NCBI GenBank assembly: GCA_964008075.1
Contig: CAXGAP010000001.1
Location: forward strand, 22,955-86,954
DNA length: 64,000 bases
DNA from: UBA724 sp964008075
GTDB lineage: Bacteria; Bacteroidota; Bacteroidia; Flavobacteriales; Flavobacteriaceae
Direction: 5' to 3'
Shown here: piece after piece, positions 1 to 6,925 of the stretch
How positions within the stretch are numbered: the stretch's first letter is position 1
Layout: each line of letters starts with the position of its first letter
Translations under genes and position numbers: made by a program
The notes under the pieces: generated by a model
The model's database searches: none
What the model was told of the DNA's origin: nothing
The model's input: only the letters and a program-made list of their open reading frames with translations

Positions 1-490
1 CAGCAGCAAGATGCATATGTAAACGTTCTTCTTCTTTTGCATGTGTAACAACAGTACTAAGCGTTTTCGAAAGTTTTTCCAAGTTGTCTTTGACATCTGT
101 GTTATTTCCTTCCAACAGCAAAGGGATTTCTTGCCAATGTAATCGACGATCTTGCGAAAATGTTTGCAATGGATACATCACTCCCCTTTTACTGTGTTTG
201 TTGAGTAAATCGATCGAAGATGCCCCAGAAGTATGCACCACGATGGCATCTGACAGGGGTATTTTTTGACTCACTTCATGTATGGCATTGTCAGAAACTG
301 CTATCAGCACAAAATCACAATCGGGAAGAGTGTTGAAATGATTCGAAATTGGGAGATGGATTAAATCGTTCGGAACCCTGTTTTGATCCCTGCAAATGAG
401 TTGTACAAGAGAAAGCGCATTGTTTTCAAGGATTTCTCTTGCAAGTGCAATTGCAACATTTCCATCGCCTATCAAACAAATCTGAATCAT
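1..490 (-). CDS. Rossmann-like / DUF2520 domain protein (C-terminus cut)
   Basis: The reading frame opens with ATG at 490 and stays open to the window edge, so only the first 163 residues are present. It begins with a nucleotide-binding Rossmann fold (GDGNVA near residue 8), followed by a strand ending in VLIAVSDNAI and VVHTSGASS, the usual pattern of proteins related to pyrroline-5-carboxylate or 6-phosphogluconate type dehydrogenases. The part before the edge (HMHLAA) resembles the start of the helical DUF2520 domain. The substrate is unknown. A TAnnTTTG promoter box at 495-502 lies only 4 bases before the ATG, and ndk is divergent. The family call is good; the function is not known. Confidence 0.75.
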   Translation of the reverse strand, partial: MIQICLIGDGNVAIALAREILENNALSLVQLICRDQNRVPNDLIHLPISNHFNTLPDCDFVLIAVSDNAIHEVSQKIPLSDAIVVHTSGASSIDLLNKHSKRGVMYPLQTFSQDRRLHWQEIPLLLEGNNTDVKDNLEKLSKTLSTVVTHAKEEERLHMHLAA

Positions 491-519
491 AAGTCAAAAC
501 TACAAACTAATGTTCATAG

Positions 520-549
520 TTGGGGAAGATTGAATTTTTAGTAGGTTTG
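520..549 (+). promoter_or_regulatory. Promoter of ndk, TTG-N19-TAGGTTTG
   Basis: TTG at 520-522 is followed after 19 bases by TAGGTTTG at 542-549, matching the Bacteroidota housekeeping pattern (TTG or TTTG, then TAnnTTTG). Transcription would begin near 555, leaving a leader of roughly 9 bases before the ndk ATG at 564. Confidence 0.5.
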
Positions 550-563
550 CAAAAAAAATATTG

Positions 564-980
564 ATGTCGAATAGAACATTTACCATGATAAAGCCTGATG
601 CAGTTAGCGCAGGGCATGTTGGTGTCATTTTTGAAAAAATTGCAGTCGCTGGCTTTGAGATTAAAGCGATGAAAATGACCCAACTCAGTCAGCTAGAAGC
701 TGAGGCATTTTATGAAGTCCACAAGGAAAGACCCTTTTTTGGTGAATTGGTTGCCTTTATGACAAGTGGTCCAATTGTGGCTGCAGTATTAGAAAAGGAC
801 AATGCAGTTGCTGATTTTAGAGCACTGATCGGATCTACAAACCCTGTAGAGGCAGCCGAAGGAACGATACGGAAACTATTTGCTGAGTCTGTTGGTCGAA
901 ATGCAATTCATGGTTCTGACAGTGATGAAAATGCAGCAATTGAGTGTGCATTTCATTTCTCTCAGCGTGAAATCTATTAG
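564..980 (+). CDS. ndk: Nucleoside diphosphate kinase
   Basis: Transfers the terminal phosphate of ATP to nucleoside diphosphates through a phosphohistidine and balances cytosolic NTP pools. The 138-residue product is full length for the family. It begins with the typical MSNRTFTMIKPDAV, and the catalytic histidine is H116 in the NAIHGSDS signature. A TTG one codon upstream (561) could also be read as a start, but the ATG at 564 gives the family's usual N-terminus. The gene has its own promoter (520-549). Its stop codon TAG is interleaved with the stop of the convergent dciA-like gene (shared bases 977-980), so there is no room for a terminator between them. Confidence 0.97.
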   Translation: MSNRTFTMIKPDAVSAGHVGVIFEKIAVAGFEIKAMKMTQLSQLEAEAFYEVHKERPFFGELVAFMTSGPIVAAVLEKDNAVADFRALIGSTNPVEAAEGTIRKLFAESVGRNAIHGSDSDENAAIECAFHFSQREIY

Positions 981-1264
981 ACAAATCGAATGTCCTGAAT
1001 CTTGTTCCCCCCCAAAGATTTATTGATCATTTCAACAATTTTTTCTTTGCCGTAGCTCAGCTCCTGTCGAAGTACGGACGAGCTTAATTTTACAATAAGA
1101 ACATCTTGCTTTAAGCTCACTTCCTTTGTGTAAGCACTTATGTTTTCCCCCATAATTGAGCTCCAATTTTCTTGTATTCGTGCTGTGTCAATCCCATCGC
1201 TAAGCGCGTTTTTTGAGATGAATTCTCCAAGGATTGCTTTTATTTTTTGCGCATCATGACTCAT
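977..1264 (-). CDS. DUF721 / DciA-like protein
   Basis: A 95-residue DUF721 protein. In bacteria lacking DnaC, DciA (which contains DUF721) loads or stimulates the replicative helicase DnaB; short versions like this one consist of the KH-like DUF721 core alone. Visible features are the WSSIMGENI segment and the basic, hydrophobic VLIVKLSSSVLRQEL segment typical of the family. It lies 15 bases downstream of recF on the same strand, so the two are probably co-transcribed, which fits a DNA-replication role. dnaB is also in this window but is unlinked. The helicase-loading role is inferred from the family. Confidence 0.8.
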   Translation of the reverse strand: MSHDAQKIKAILGEFISKNALSDGIDTARIQENWSSIMGENISAYTKEVSLKQDVLIVKLSSSVLRQELSYGKEKIVEMINKSLGGNKIQDIRFV

Positions 1265-1279
1265 GTGTTTTTAGATTTT

Positions 1280-2368
1280 TTACAAATTAAAAATAGAATA
1301 GCTTTGCGCTGTTTCTTTAATCATATTTTCTGTTCGCTCCTTATTGGTATCTGTAACAAACAACTGACCAAAGGAATCGTCATTGACCAAATTGATGATT
1401 TGCATCACTCGACTATCATCTAATTTATCAAAAATATCATCTAAAAGCAAAATGGGTAATACATTCATTTGATTTCTAATGATATCAAATTGGGCAAGTT
1501 TGAGCGCGATCAAAAATGTTTTTTGCTGCCCTTGACTACCAAATTTCTTGATCGGAAAATCATTGATTTGAAAACTCAAATCGTCTTTGTGTGGGCCAAC
1601 ACTGGTGTATTGTAACATACGATCTTTTTGCAATGATTCTTCTAAAAGAGTTTTAAAAGAACTGTCAACGAGTTTCGAATCATAACTCACAAAAACAGGC
1701 TCATGATTACCACTTATAAACTGATATCGATTGTGAAATAAAGGATGAAAAGTCTTTATGAATGTTTTTCTTGCCTCGTGGATTGGGTTGCCAAATTGGA
1801 TAAGCTTTTCGTTATAAGTTGATAGGGTGTCTTTGTCAAAGCTATTGGTTGATGAAAAATGTTTGAGTAAAGCATTTCTTTGTTGTAAAATTCGGTGATA
1901 GGTCACTAGATTGTTCAGATAGTTTTTATCAGACTGCGAAATGGTGCGATCTAAAAATTTTCTTCTCACAATACTCCCCTCGGATATTAAGTCAATATCA
2001 TTAGGAGAAATGACAACAACAGGGATCAGCCCAACATGATCAGCAATTTTTTTATACGCTTTTCGATTTCGTTTGATTGTTTTTTTGCCATCACGCTCCA
2101 AATGACACTGAATTTGAAGGCTTTTTCCATCTTTATCAAAGATTCCCTCGATCATGCTAAAGCTCGCATCGTGATTGATATTTTGACTTGAAATGCTATT
2201 GGTATAGCTTTTCCCCATTGCTAGGAAATATATCGCATCCAAAGCATTTGTTTTGCCAACGCCATTATTCCCAATAAAACAATTGATATTGTTGTTCAGA
2301 TCGAAGTCAGTACCAGTGAGGTTTCTGTAGTTTATAATCGAAAGTTTGTTTAAAAATAGCTCCTTCAC
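1280..2368 (-). CDS. recF: DNA replication and repair protein RecF
   Basis: SMC/ABC-like ATPase that with RecO and RecR loads RecA at single-strand gaps. The 362-residue length is normal. The Walker A motif GNNGVGKT is at residues 33-40; near the C-terminus come the signature region FGSQGQQKT and the Walker B LLLDDIFDKLD. The start used is GTG at 2368, because it gives the family's short lead into the first strand (LSIINYRNL). It is followed closely by the DUF721 gene and is divergent from the TPR gene at 2483. dnaA, dnaN and gyrB, the usual recF neighbours in many other phyla, are absent here. Confidence 0.95.
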   Translation of the reverse strand: MKELFLNKLSIINYRNLTGTDFDLNNNINCFIGNNGVGKTNALDAIYFLAMGKSYTNSISSQNINHDASFSMIEGIFDKDGKSLQIQCHLERDGKKTIKRNRKAYKKIADHVGLIPVVVISPNDIDLISEGSIVRRKFLDRTISQSDKNYLNNLVTYHRILQQRNALLKHFSSTNSFDKDTLSTYNEKLIQFGNPIHEARKTFIKTFHPLFHNRYQFISGNHEPVFVSYDSKLVDSSFKTLLEESLQKDRMLQYTSVGPHKDDLSFQINDFPIKKFGSQGQQKTFLIALKLAQFDIIRNQMNVLPILLLDDIFDKLDDSRVMQIINLVNDDSFGQLFVTDTNKERTENMIKETAQSYSIFNL

Positions 2369-2455
2369 AGGCCAAAAATTGTGTCACTTTGTTACGAATC
2401 ACCAAATTATTGATTTTTGATCGTTTTAACAGAATGTTCATTTCAATATTTATCA

Positions 2456-2463
2456 TATTTTTG
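2456..2463 (+). promoter_or_regulatory. Candidate -7 box TATTTTTG before the TPR/ribH genes
   Basis: TATTTTTG matches TAnnTTTG 19 bases before the ATG at 2483. No clear TTG lies at the expected distance upstream, so this is a half-supported promoter. Confidence 0.3.
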
Positions 2464-2482
2464 CAAACACGATTTACAAACT

Positions 2483-3238
2483 ATGGCCACATATAAAAAG
2501 CGCGGAGCAAAGAAAACGAGAACTTCTCAGCACAATCCAGAAGTCGATAGAACAGAAGAAGTTTTTTCAAACCTGGACACTGGTGCATCTCGAATTGAAA
2601 ATTGGATTGCAAACTATCAAAGTCAAATTATTGGACTGATTGTTGGGATTATCGTTGTTGTACTTACCTATTTGGGCTATCAAAACTTAGTTGTTGCTCC
2701 AAAAGTTGCTGAGGCCAATACCGAAATTTATTTTGCGCAAGACTACTTCCAAAAGGGATTTGCCAATGAAAACGATCGTGATTCTCTTTTTCAAAATGCA
2801 TTAAATGGTGCCGATGGGAAATATGGTTTCCTCGATATCATTGACAATTACAGTGGAACGCCAGCTGCAGATATTGCCACTTACAGTACTGGGATGATAT
2901 ATCTTCATCTGAAAGAATTTGAAACAGCCATCGACTATCTTGAGGATTTTAAATCTTCCGATCCTGTACTACAACCTCTTGCATTGGGAGGTATAGGAGA
3001 TGCTTTTGCAGAACTGGAACAATTTTTTGATGCTCTTCAATACTATGAAAAGGCATTGTCTTACAGTGACAATAAGGTCACTTATCCTCGCTATTTGCGA
3101 AAGGCTGGGCTAGTTGCTTTATCATTAGGAGATAAAAAAACAGCAAGCGAATACTTTTCAATCATCAAGGATGAATTTTCTGATGGGGTAGATGCTAATA
3201 ATATCGACGCATTGCTCGGTCAGGCCAGCAGTAGATAA
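2483..3238 (+). CDS. Membrane-anchored tetratricopeptide repeat protein
   Basis: A 251-residue protein with a basic N-terminus (MATYKKRGAKK), one transmembrane helix at about residues 49-67, and a C-terminal TPR region (about 120-240) containing helical pairs such as LALGGIGDAFAELEQFFDALQYYEKAL. The layout resembles YfgM-like ancillary proteins, with a cytoplasmic basic tail and a periplasmic TPR domain, but no specific function can be assigned. The ATG at 2483 is preferred over in-frame codons up to 2417 because it yields the conserved basic N-terminus. ribH follows after one base, so translation is probably coupled. Confidence 0.85.
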   Translation: MATYKKRGAKKTRTSQHNPEVDRTEEVFSNLDTGASRIENWIANYQSQIIGLIVGIIVVVLTYLGYQNLVVAPKVAEANTEIYFAQDYFQKGFANENDRDSLFQNALNGADGKYGFLDIIDNYSGTPAADIATYSTGMIYLHLKEFETAIDYLEDFKSSDPVLQPLALGGIGDAFAELEQFFDALQYYEKALSYSDNKVTYPRYLRKAGLVALSLGDKKTASEYFSIIKDEFSDGVDANNIDALLGQASSR

Positions 3239-3239
3239 A

Positions 3240-3710
3240 ATGGCAACTGAAAACCAGAACAGTAATCACTTGCTTATCAATACACTTCCAAGTGCGAAAG
3301 GGTTGCGGTTTGCCTTAGTTGTTTCCAATTGGAACACTGAAATCACAGAAAGTTTATACGAAGGCGCACAAAATATTTTGTCACAAAAAAACGCCACACA
3401 GATTGATCGGATTGATGTTCCTGGCAGCTTTGAGTTGGTGTATGCAAGTCGTAGCGTTATCGACAGAGATTGTTATGATGCTGTGATTGCTATTGGCAGT
3501 GTCATACGAGGAGAAACAAGTCACTTTGACTATGTTTGTCAAGGGGTTACCAATGGCATTCAGCAACTCAATGCACTGGGTAAGATTCCTGTTATTTTTT
3601 GTGTATTAACAGATGATAACTTCGAACAATCTCTAGCGAGAAGTGGGGGGTCTTTTGGAAATAAAGGAGAGGAAGCTGCTGCGGCTGCCATTCAAATGGC
3701 TAAACTTTAA
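3240..3710 (+). CDS. ribH: 6,7-dimethyl-8-ribityllumazine synthase
   Basis: Penultimate enzyme of riboflavin synthesis: it condenses 5-amino-6-ribitylaminouracil with dihydroxybutanone phosphate. The 156-residue protein carries the family signatures GSFELVYA (substrate binding), GSVIRGETSHFDYV with the catalytic histidine, and a C-terminal GNKGEEAAAAAI helix. The ATG at 3240 follows the TPR stop by one base. In-frame codons upstream to 3192 overlap the TPR gene and do not resemble the family. Other rib genes are not in the window. The convergent crtZ starts its 3' end only 4 bases away. Confidence 0.96.
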   Translation: MATENQNSNHLLINTLPSAKGLRFALVVSNWNTEITESLYEGAQNILSQKNATQIDRIDVPGSFELVYASRSVIDRDCYDAVIAIGSVIRGETSHFDYVCQGVTNGIQQLNALGKIPVIFCVLTDDNFEQSLARSGGSFGNKGEEAAAAAIQMAKL

Positions 3711-3714
3711 GCTT

Positions 3715-4164
3715 TTATTTTTTTAAGTATTTCATCGGCACCCATAACATTCCAAAGCATTCTCCTTTTTCTTTACTTAGATTTTTATGATGAATTTTAT
3801 GTGCTCTGCGAATGGCTCTTGCATACCGAGTATTGGCATTTCTAAACCACTTTACACGTTGGTGGATAAAGATGTCGTGAACAAAGAAGTACGTTAGCCC
3901 ATAGGCAAATATCCCAAGTGCTATCGCCATTCCTGGCCAAAATCCATAGTCCCCCCACAGCACAACAAAACATGCGCTCACTGCTGCATAAAACAAAAAG
4001 AAAGCATCATTTCTTTCAAAGTGCGAATCGTGATTTTTTTTGTGATGGTCTTTGTGAAGAGACCATAAAAAACCATGCATGATGTACTTGTGAGAAAACC
4101 AAGCCACACCCTCCATAGAAACAAACGTCAAGAAAAATATAAAAATCTGTAAAGTGAGGAGCAT
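3715..4164 (-). CDS. crtZ: Beta-carotene hydroxylase (fatty-acid hydroxylase superfamily)
   Basis: Membrane di-iron hydroxylase that adds 3-hydroxyl groups to the ionone rings of beta-carotene, giving zeaxanthin. In 149 residues all expected histidine boxes are visible: HKYIMH near residue 26, HKDHHKKNH near residue 38, HDIFIH near residue 95 and HKIHH near residue 121, with hydrophobic helices between them. The stop codon of crtB lies 3 bases upstream, so crtB and crtZ form one transcription unit. No lycopene cyclase gene (crtY) is present nearby, so the ring-forming step must be encoded elsewhere. Confidence 0.93.
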   Translation of the reverse strand: MLLTLQIFIFFLTFVSMEGVAWFSHKYIMHGFLWSLHKDHHKKNHDSHFERNDAFFLFYAAVSACFVVLWGDYGFWPGMAIALGIFAYGLTYFFVHDIFIHQRVKWFRNANTRYARAIRRAHKIHHKNLSKEKGECFGMLWVPMKYLKK

Positions 4165-4167
4165 AGC

Positions 4168-5007
4168 TTACAGAATATTAAAACGATACCTTACATACGA
4201 GCGAGCCAAAACATCTACTTTCTGAATATTTGCAACCCGGACCCTTTTATTTTTAATTTGTTCAGAGGGAACACGTTTTAATTTTTTAAGGAGCCTTAAA
4301 TAATATTTGTAAGCAGTGTAGACTCCAAACTTAGCAGCATTGGGTAGTTTGAAAATACCAGACAAACCTTTATGAAAATCGGATTCAATCTCGGCTATAA
4401 TTTTTCGTTTGGAAGCATCGTCTAGCTGTCGTAAGTCAACACCGGGGAAGTATGATCGTTCGAGTTGCTCAAAATCGTTTTTCAGATCACGAAGAAAATT
4501 TACCTTCTGAAATGCTGACCCAAGTGCCATTGCTGATGACTTTAATTCTTTAAACAATTTGTGATCTCCCTTGACAAACACGCGAAGACACATCAACCCA
4601 ACAACATCTGCAGAGCCATAAATATAACTTTTAAACTCTTCATCTGTTTCGTACACTTTTTTTGAAAGGTCCCAACGCATACTTTGCATGAACGCATCGA
4701 TAAATTCTCTGTCAATTTCATAGCGATGAACAGTCTCTTGAAAAGCATTCAGTACTGGGTTAGTACTAATTTTATGATCTAGCGCATGGGTCAAATCTTC
4801 TTCAAAACGATTTAGAAGCGTAAACTTATCAAAGTCATGAAAACTGTCAACAATTTCATCTGCTAACCTCACAAACCCATAAATATTATAGATGTCCTGT
4901 CGTATTTCAGAGGAAAGCATGCGAGTGGCCAAGGAAAAAGAAGTGCTATACGACTCTGTAATTTCCTTACTACATCGTTTTGATACAGTATCAAAAATAG
5001 ATTTCAC
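4168..5007 (-). CDS. crtB: Phytoene synthase
   Basis: Condenses two geranylgeranyl diphosphates to phytoene, the first committed carotenoid step. The 279-residue protein has both aspartate-rich motifs: DEIVD near residue 51 and DLKND near residue 174 (within NFLRDLKNDFEQL), plus the family start YSTSFSLATRML. Translation appears to start at GTG (5007), giving MKSIFDTVSK, similar to flavobacterial homologues. It lies 70 bases downstream of the MerR/B12 regulator. That gap holds TTAAACAAAT (5016-5025), related to the dyad found in front of the regulator. The phytoene desaturase gene crtI, often adjacent, is missing here. Confidence 0.94.
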   Translation of the reverse strand: MKSIFDTVSKRCSKEITESYSTSFSLATRMLSSEIRQDIYNIYGFVRLADEIVDSFHDFDKFTLLNRFEEDLTHALDHKISTNPVLNAFQETVHRYEIDREFIDAFMQSMRWDLSKKVYETDEEFKSYIYGSADVVGLMCLRVFVKGDHKLFKELKSSAMALGSAFQKVNFLRDLKNDFEQLERSYFPGVDLRQLDDASKRKIIAEIESDFHKGLSGIFKLPNAAKFGVYTAYKYYLRLLKKLKRVPSEQIKNKRVRVANIQKVDVLARSYVRYRFNIL

Positions 5008-5077
5008 AAATAAATTTAAACAAATAATTGATGCAAATTATAATATTTTTATTGTTAATTCAAGTCTTAACAAAAAA

Positions 5078-5974
5078 TTATAATTCTTTTATTAAATCTG
5101 CTGAAGATTTAAAAATCCGAATTTTTGGATTTTTATGGTTTGACATGTGTTGCACTTGGAAGCCTGTAATCCATAATTCTGATCCCTCACCAGCTAAAAC
5201 TTCTTGCTCAAAATCATTTAAATAATCCTCAACACGATCGCTGTTTGGTTCGATAGTGAAGCATGACACAAACACCATCTCATCATATTTTTCTAGAAAA
5301 TTTGACAAGCTGGTTGTTGGAACAGATTGCCCTAAAAAAATTGTCTTATAACCACGATTAAGAATTTCATAGTTCAAATAAAGTAATCCCAACTCATGAA
5401 TCTCATTGTCTGGAAGATACAATACATAGGTTTGGTCTAAATGGATTGGTTGCGCCTCCTGTAGTTTTTCGCAAAGGGAGTGTATTTTTTGTTTAATCAA
5501 GCTAGTGATAAAGTGTTCGTGCGAGGGACTGATCGAGTTTGTTTGCCATAAAACGCCAAGCTCAATCATGAGTGGTGTGAAAATAGACTGAAAGATTTCA
5601 CCAAAACTCATTTTTTCCATCAGTTCGTCAAAGGTGTTGGTAAACAGACGTTGATCAAAATTAATCATAGAAAGCTTAAATAACCCAAGTGACCAGTCGT
5701 ATGGACTTTTTTGGAGGGTAATGGAGTGCACCTTGCTTTTGATTTCATTTGCCTCCATTTTTGCAATTTTCGAAATTTTAAAGCCATTTTTGTAAAGCAT
5801 CGAAACATTAAGGAGTTTCTGGAGACTATCTAAGTTGTAGAGACGTATGTTTGTTTCTGTTCGTTCAGGTTCAAAAAGACTATATCTTTTTTCCCAAATT
5901 CTGATTGTGTGGGCTTTGATTCCGGATAAGTGCTCCAGATTTTTAATACTAAAACTAGTTTTAACCCGATTCAT
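5078..5974 (-). CDS. MerR-family regulator with cobalamin-binding domain (CarH/LitR type)
   Basis: A 298-residue regulator. Residues 8-75 form a MerR winged helix (IKAHTIRIWEKRYSLF, then the wing YNLDSL). Residues 90-170 look like the helical B12-capping domain and 180-298 the Rossmann-like B12-binding domain. It contains the two CarH hallmarks with correct spacing: W143-x9-E153-H154, and E191-x-H193-x-x-G196, where H193 would be the lower axial cobalt ligand. In CarH these bind adenosylcobalamin, and light breaks the tetramer and relieves repression of carotenoid genes. Its position beside crtB and crtZ agrees. Light sensing by this protein is inferred, not shown. Confidence 0.9.
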   Translation of the reverse strand: MNRVKTSFSIKNLEHLSGIKAHTIRIWEKRYSLFEPERTETNIRLYNLDSLQKLLNVSMLYKNGFKISKIAKMEANEIKSKVHSITLQKSPYDWSLGLFKLSMINFDQRLFTNTFDELMEKMSFGEIFQSIFTPLMIELGVLWQTNSISPSHEHFITSLIKQKIHSLCEKLQEAQPIHLDQTYVLYLPDNEIHELGLLYLNYEILNRGYKTIFLGQSVPTTSLSNFLEKYDEMVFVSCFTIEPNSDRVEDYLNDFEQEVLAGEGSELWITGFQVQHMSNHKNPKIRIFKSSADLIKEL

Positions 5975-6010
5975 TTTGTTTAACTTCTAATTAACAAACA
6001 TTAAACAAAA
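5974..6010. promoter_or_regulatory. Perfect 10-bp inverted repeat over the regulator's promoter and start (candidate operator)
   Basis: TTTTGTTTAA at 5974-5983 and its exact reverse complement TTAAACAAAA at 6001-6010 are separated by 17 bases. A related element, TTAACAAACA, lies between them at 5991-6000. One arm begins at the first base of the regulator's start codon; the other overlaps the -7 box TAGTTTTG (6006-6013, minus strand). A protein bound here would block transcription, so autoregulation is a reasonable inference. Confidence 0.45.
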
Positions 6011-6013
6011 CTA
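6006..6013 (-). promoter_or_regulatory. Candidate -7 box TAGTTTTG of the MerR/B12 regulator
   Basis: On the minus strand TAGTTTTG matches TAnnTTTG and sits 31 bases before the ATG at 5974. The expected TTG at about 19-22 bases further upstream is absent; that stretch is a T-rich run directly after tRNA-Leu. Activation or read-through from the tRNA genes is possible. Confidence 0.35.
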
Positions 6014-6036
6014 CAAAAAAAAATATAAATAAAAAA

Positions 6037-6125
6037 TGGTGCGCACGAGAGGAATCGAACCTCCACGGGATTTAACTCCCACTAGGCCCTCAACCTAGCG
6101 CGTCTACCAGTTCCGCCACGTGCGC
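6037..6125 (-). tRNA. tRNA-Leu (GAG)
   Basis: An 89-base class II tRNA read on the minus strand. The acceptor stem GCGCACG pairs with CGTGCGC. The anticodon stem CTAGG/CCTAG encloses loop TTGAGGG with anticodon GAG; there is a long variable arm, the T-loop TTCGATT, and an encoded CCA (6037-6039). It is the last of three tRNAs in one transcription unit. A T-rich stretch (6014-6036) follows its 3' end and may serve as terminator. Confidence 0.95.
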
Positions 6126-6138
6126 CGAGGGGTTTTTG

Positions 6139-6211
6139 TGACTTGGCTGGGTCTCGAACCCAGGACCCTCTCCTTAAAAGGGAGATGCTCTACCAACTGA
6201 GCTACCAAGTC
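6139..6211 (-). tRNA. tRNA-Lys (TTT), copy 1, CCA not encoded
   Basis: A 73-base tRNA on the minus strand with acceptor stem GACTTGG/CCAAGTC. The anticodon stem TCTCC/GGAGA encloses loop CTTTTAA with anticodon TTT; the T-loop is TTCGAGA. The bases after the discriminator are not CCA, so the tail must be added enzymatically. It is identical to the neighbouring tRNA-Lys except for one acceptor base pair (C3-G70 here). Confidence 0.95.
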
Positions 6212-6212
6212 A

Positions 6213-6288
6213 TGGTGATTTGGCTGGGTCTCGAACCCAGGACCCTCTCCTTAAAAGGGAGATGCTCTACCAACTGAGCTACCAAATC
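6213..6288 (-). tRNA. tRNA-Lys (TTT), copy 2, CCA encoded
   Basis: A 76-base tRNA with acceptor stem GATTTGG/CCAAATC, anticodon TTT and an encoded CCA (6213-6215). It is first in the tRNA unit and only one base (6212) separates it from the other tRNA-Lys. The body is identical to that copy; the acceptor stem differs by a compensatory change (U3-A70 here). Confidence 0.95.
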
Positions 6289-6307
6289 AGTTTTTTTACA
6301 ATGGCTG

Positions 6308-6339
6308 CAAATATAAATTCAATTCTACGATTAATCAAA
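6308..6339 (-). promoter_or_regulatory. Promoter of the tRNA-Lys-Lys-Leu unit, TTTG-N20-TATATTTG
   Basis: On the minus strand TTTG (6336-6339) and TATATTTG (6308-6315) are 20 bases apart, an excellent match to the Bacteroidota consensus. The predicted start near 6302 leaves about 14 bases before the first tRNA-Lys. Confidence 0.6.
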
Positions 6340-6352
6340 GTTTAAATTGGCT

Positions 6353-6360
6353 TAAATTTG
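6353..6360 (+). promoter_or_regulatory. Candidate -7 box TAAATTTG of aroK
   Basis: TAAATTTG matches TAnnTTTG and lies 10 bases before the aroK ATG (6371). It is divergent from the tRNA promoter. No TTG sits at the usual distance upstream. Confidence 0.3.
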
Positions 6361-6370
6361 CAAGCATACC

Positions 6371-6925
6371 ATGAGTGATCGCATAAATAAAGATTTGGCA
6401 GCTAATCGTCACATTGTTCTTCTCGGCTACATGGGCTGTGGGAAAAGCACTGCTGGGCGACTTTTGGCAGAACAGTTAGAACTACCTTTTGTAGATTTAG
6501 ATGAATATTTGACCAATAAACATGGTGACTCTATTCCAAATCTTTTTTTTAAAAATGGTGAAATTGGGTTTAGAAAACTCGAAAAAATATCTTTAGATGA
6601 GCTTCTTGTCAATCAAAAAGTATCTGTTCTTTCGCTAGGTGGGGGTACGCCTTGCTATGCTGATAATATGCAATCTGTTTTACAAGCAACACATAACACA
6701 TTCTACCTTTCTCCCTCTGTAAATATGCTTTGCAATCGCTTGTTTCCAGTGCGAAGCAAGCGTCCAATGATTTCTCATTTGAACACAAAAAAGGATTTAT
6801 TGGAATTTATTTCTAAGCATATTTTTGAAAGAAAACAATTTTATGAGCAAGCCAATCACCCCATTTATGTCCGCGACGAAAGTCCAGAGGAATTGGTTAG
6901 TAAAATCATTCAAAAATTAGGTTAA
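6371..6925 (+). CDS. aroK: Shikimate kinase
   Basis: Phosphorylates shikimate at the 3-hydroxyl with ATP in chorismate synthesis. The 184-residue protein shows Walker A GYMGCGKS (residues 19-26), DLDEY with the shikimate-contacting aspartate near residue 39, the substrate motif SLGGGTPC near residue 90, and the LID arginine region with RSKRPMI. It is slightly longer than the usual 170-175 residues. It overlaps the convergent phosphoribosyltransferase gene by 9 bases, and no other aro gene is nearby. Confidence 0.95.
   Translation: MSDRINKDLAANRHIVLLGYMGCGKSTAGRLLAEQLELPFVDLDEYLTNKHGDSIPNLFFKNGEIGFRKLEKISLDELLVNQKVSVLSLGGGTPCYADNMQSVLQATHNTFYLSPSVNMLCNRLFPVRSKRPMISHLNTKKDLLEFISKHIFERKQFYEQANHPIYVRDESPEELVSKIIQKLG

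Noticed and set aside
5008..5077. B12 riboswitch before crtB or the regulator
   Set aside because: The 70-base gap and the region before the regulator are too short and lack the conserved B12-box; control is more likely by protein.
6139..6288. Direct repeat as a CRISPR or mobile-element trace
   Set aside because: The repeat is two tRNA-Lys genes. Downstream sequence is core genome with no integrase, so it is not an attachment site scar.
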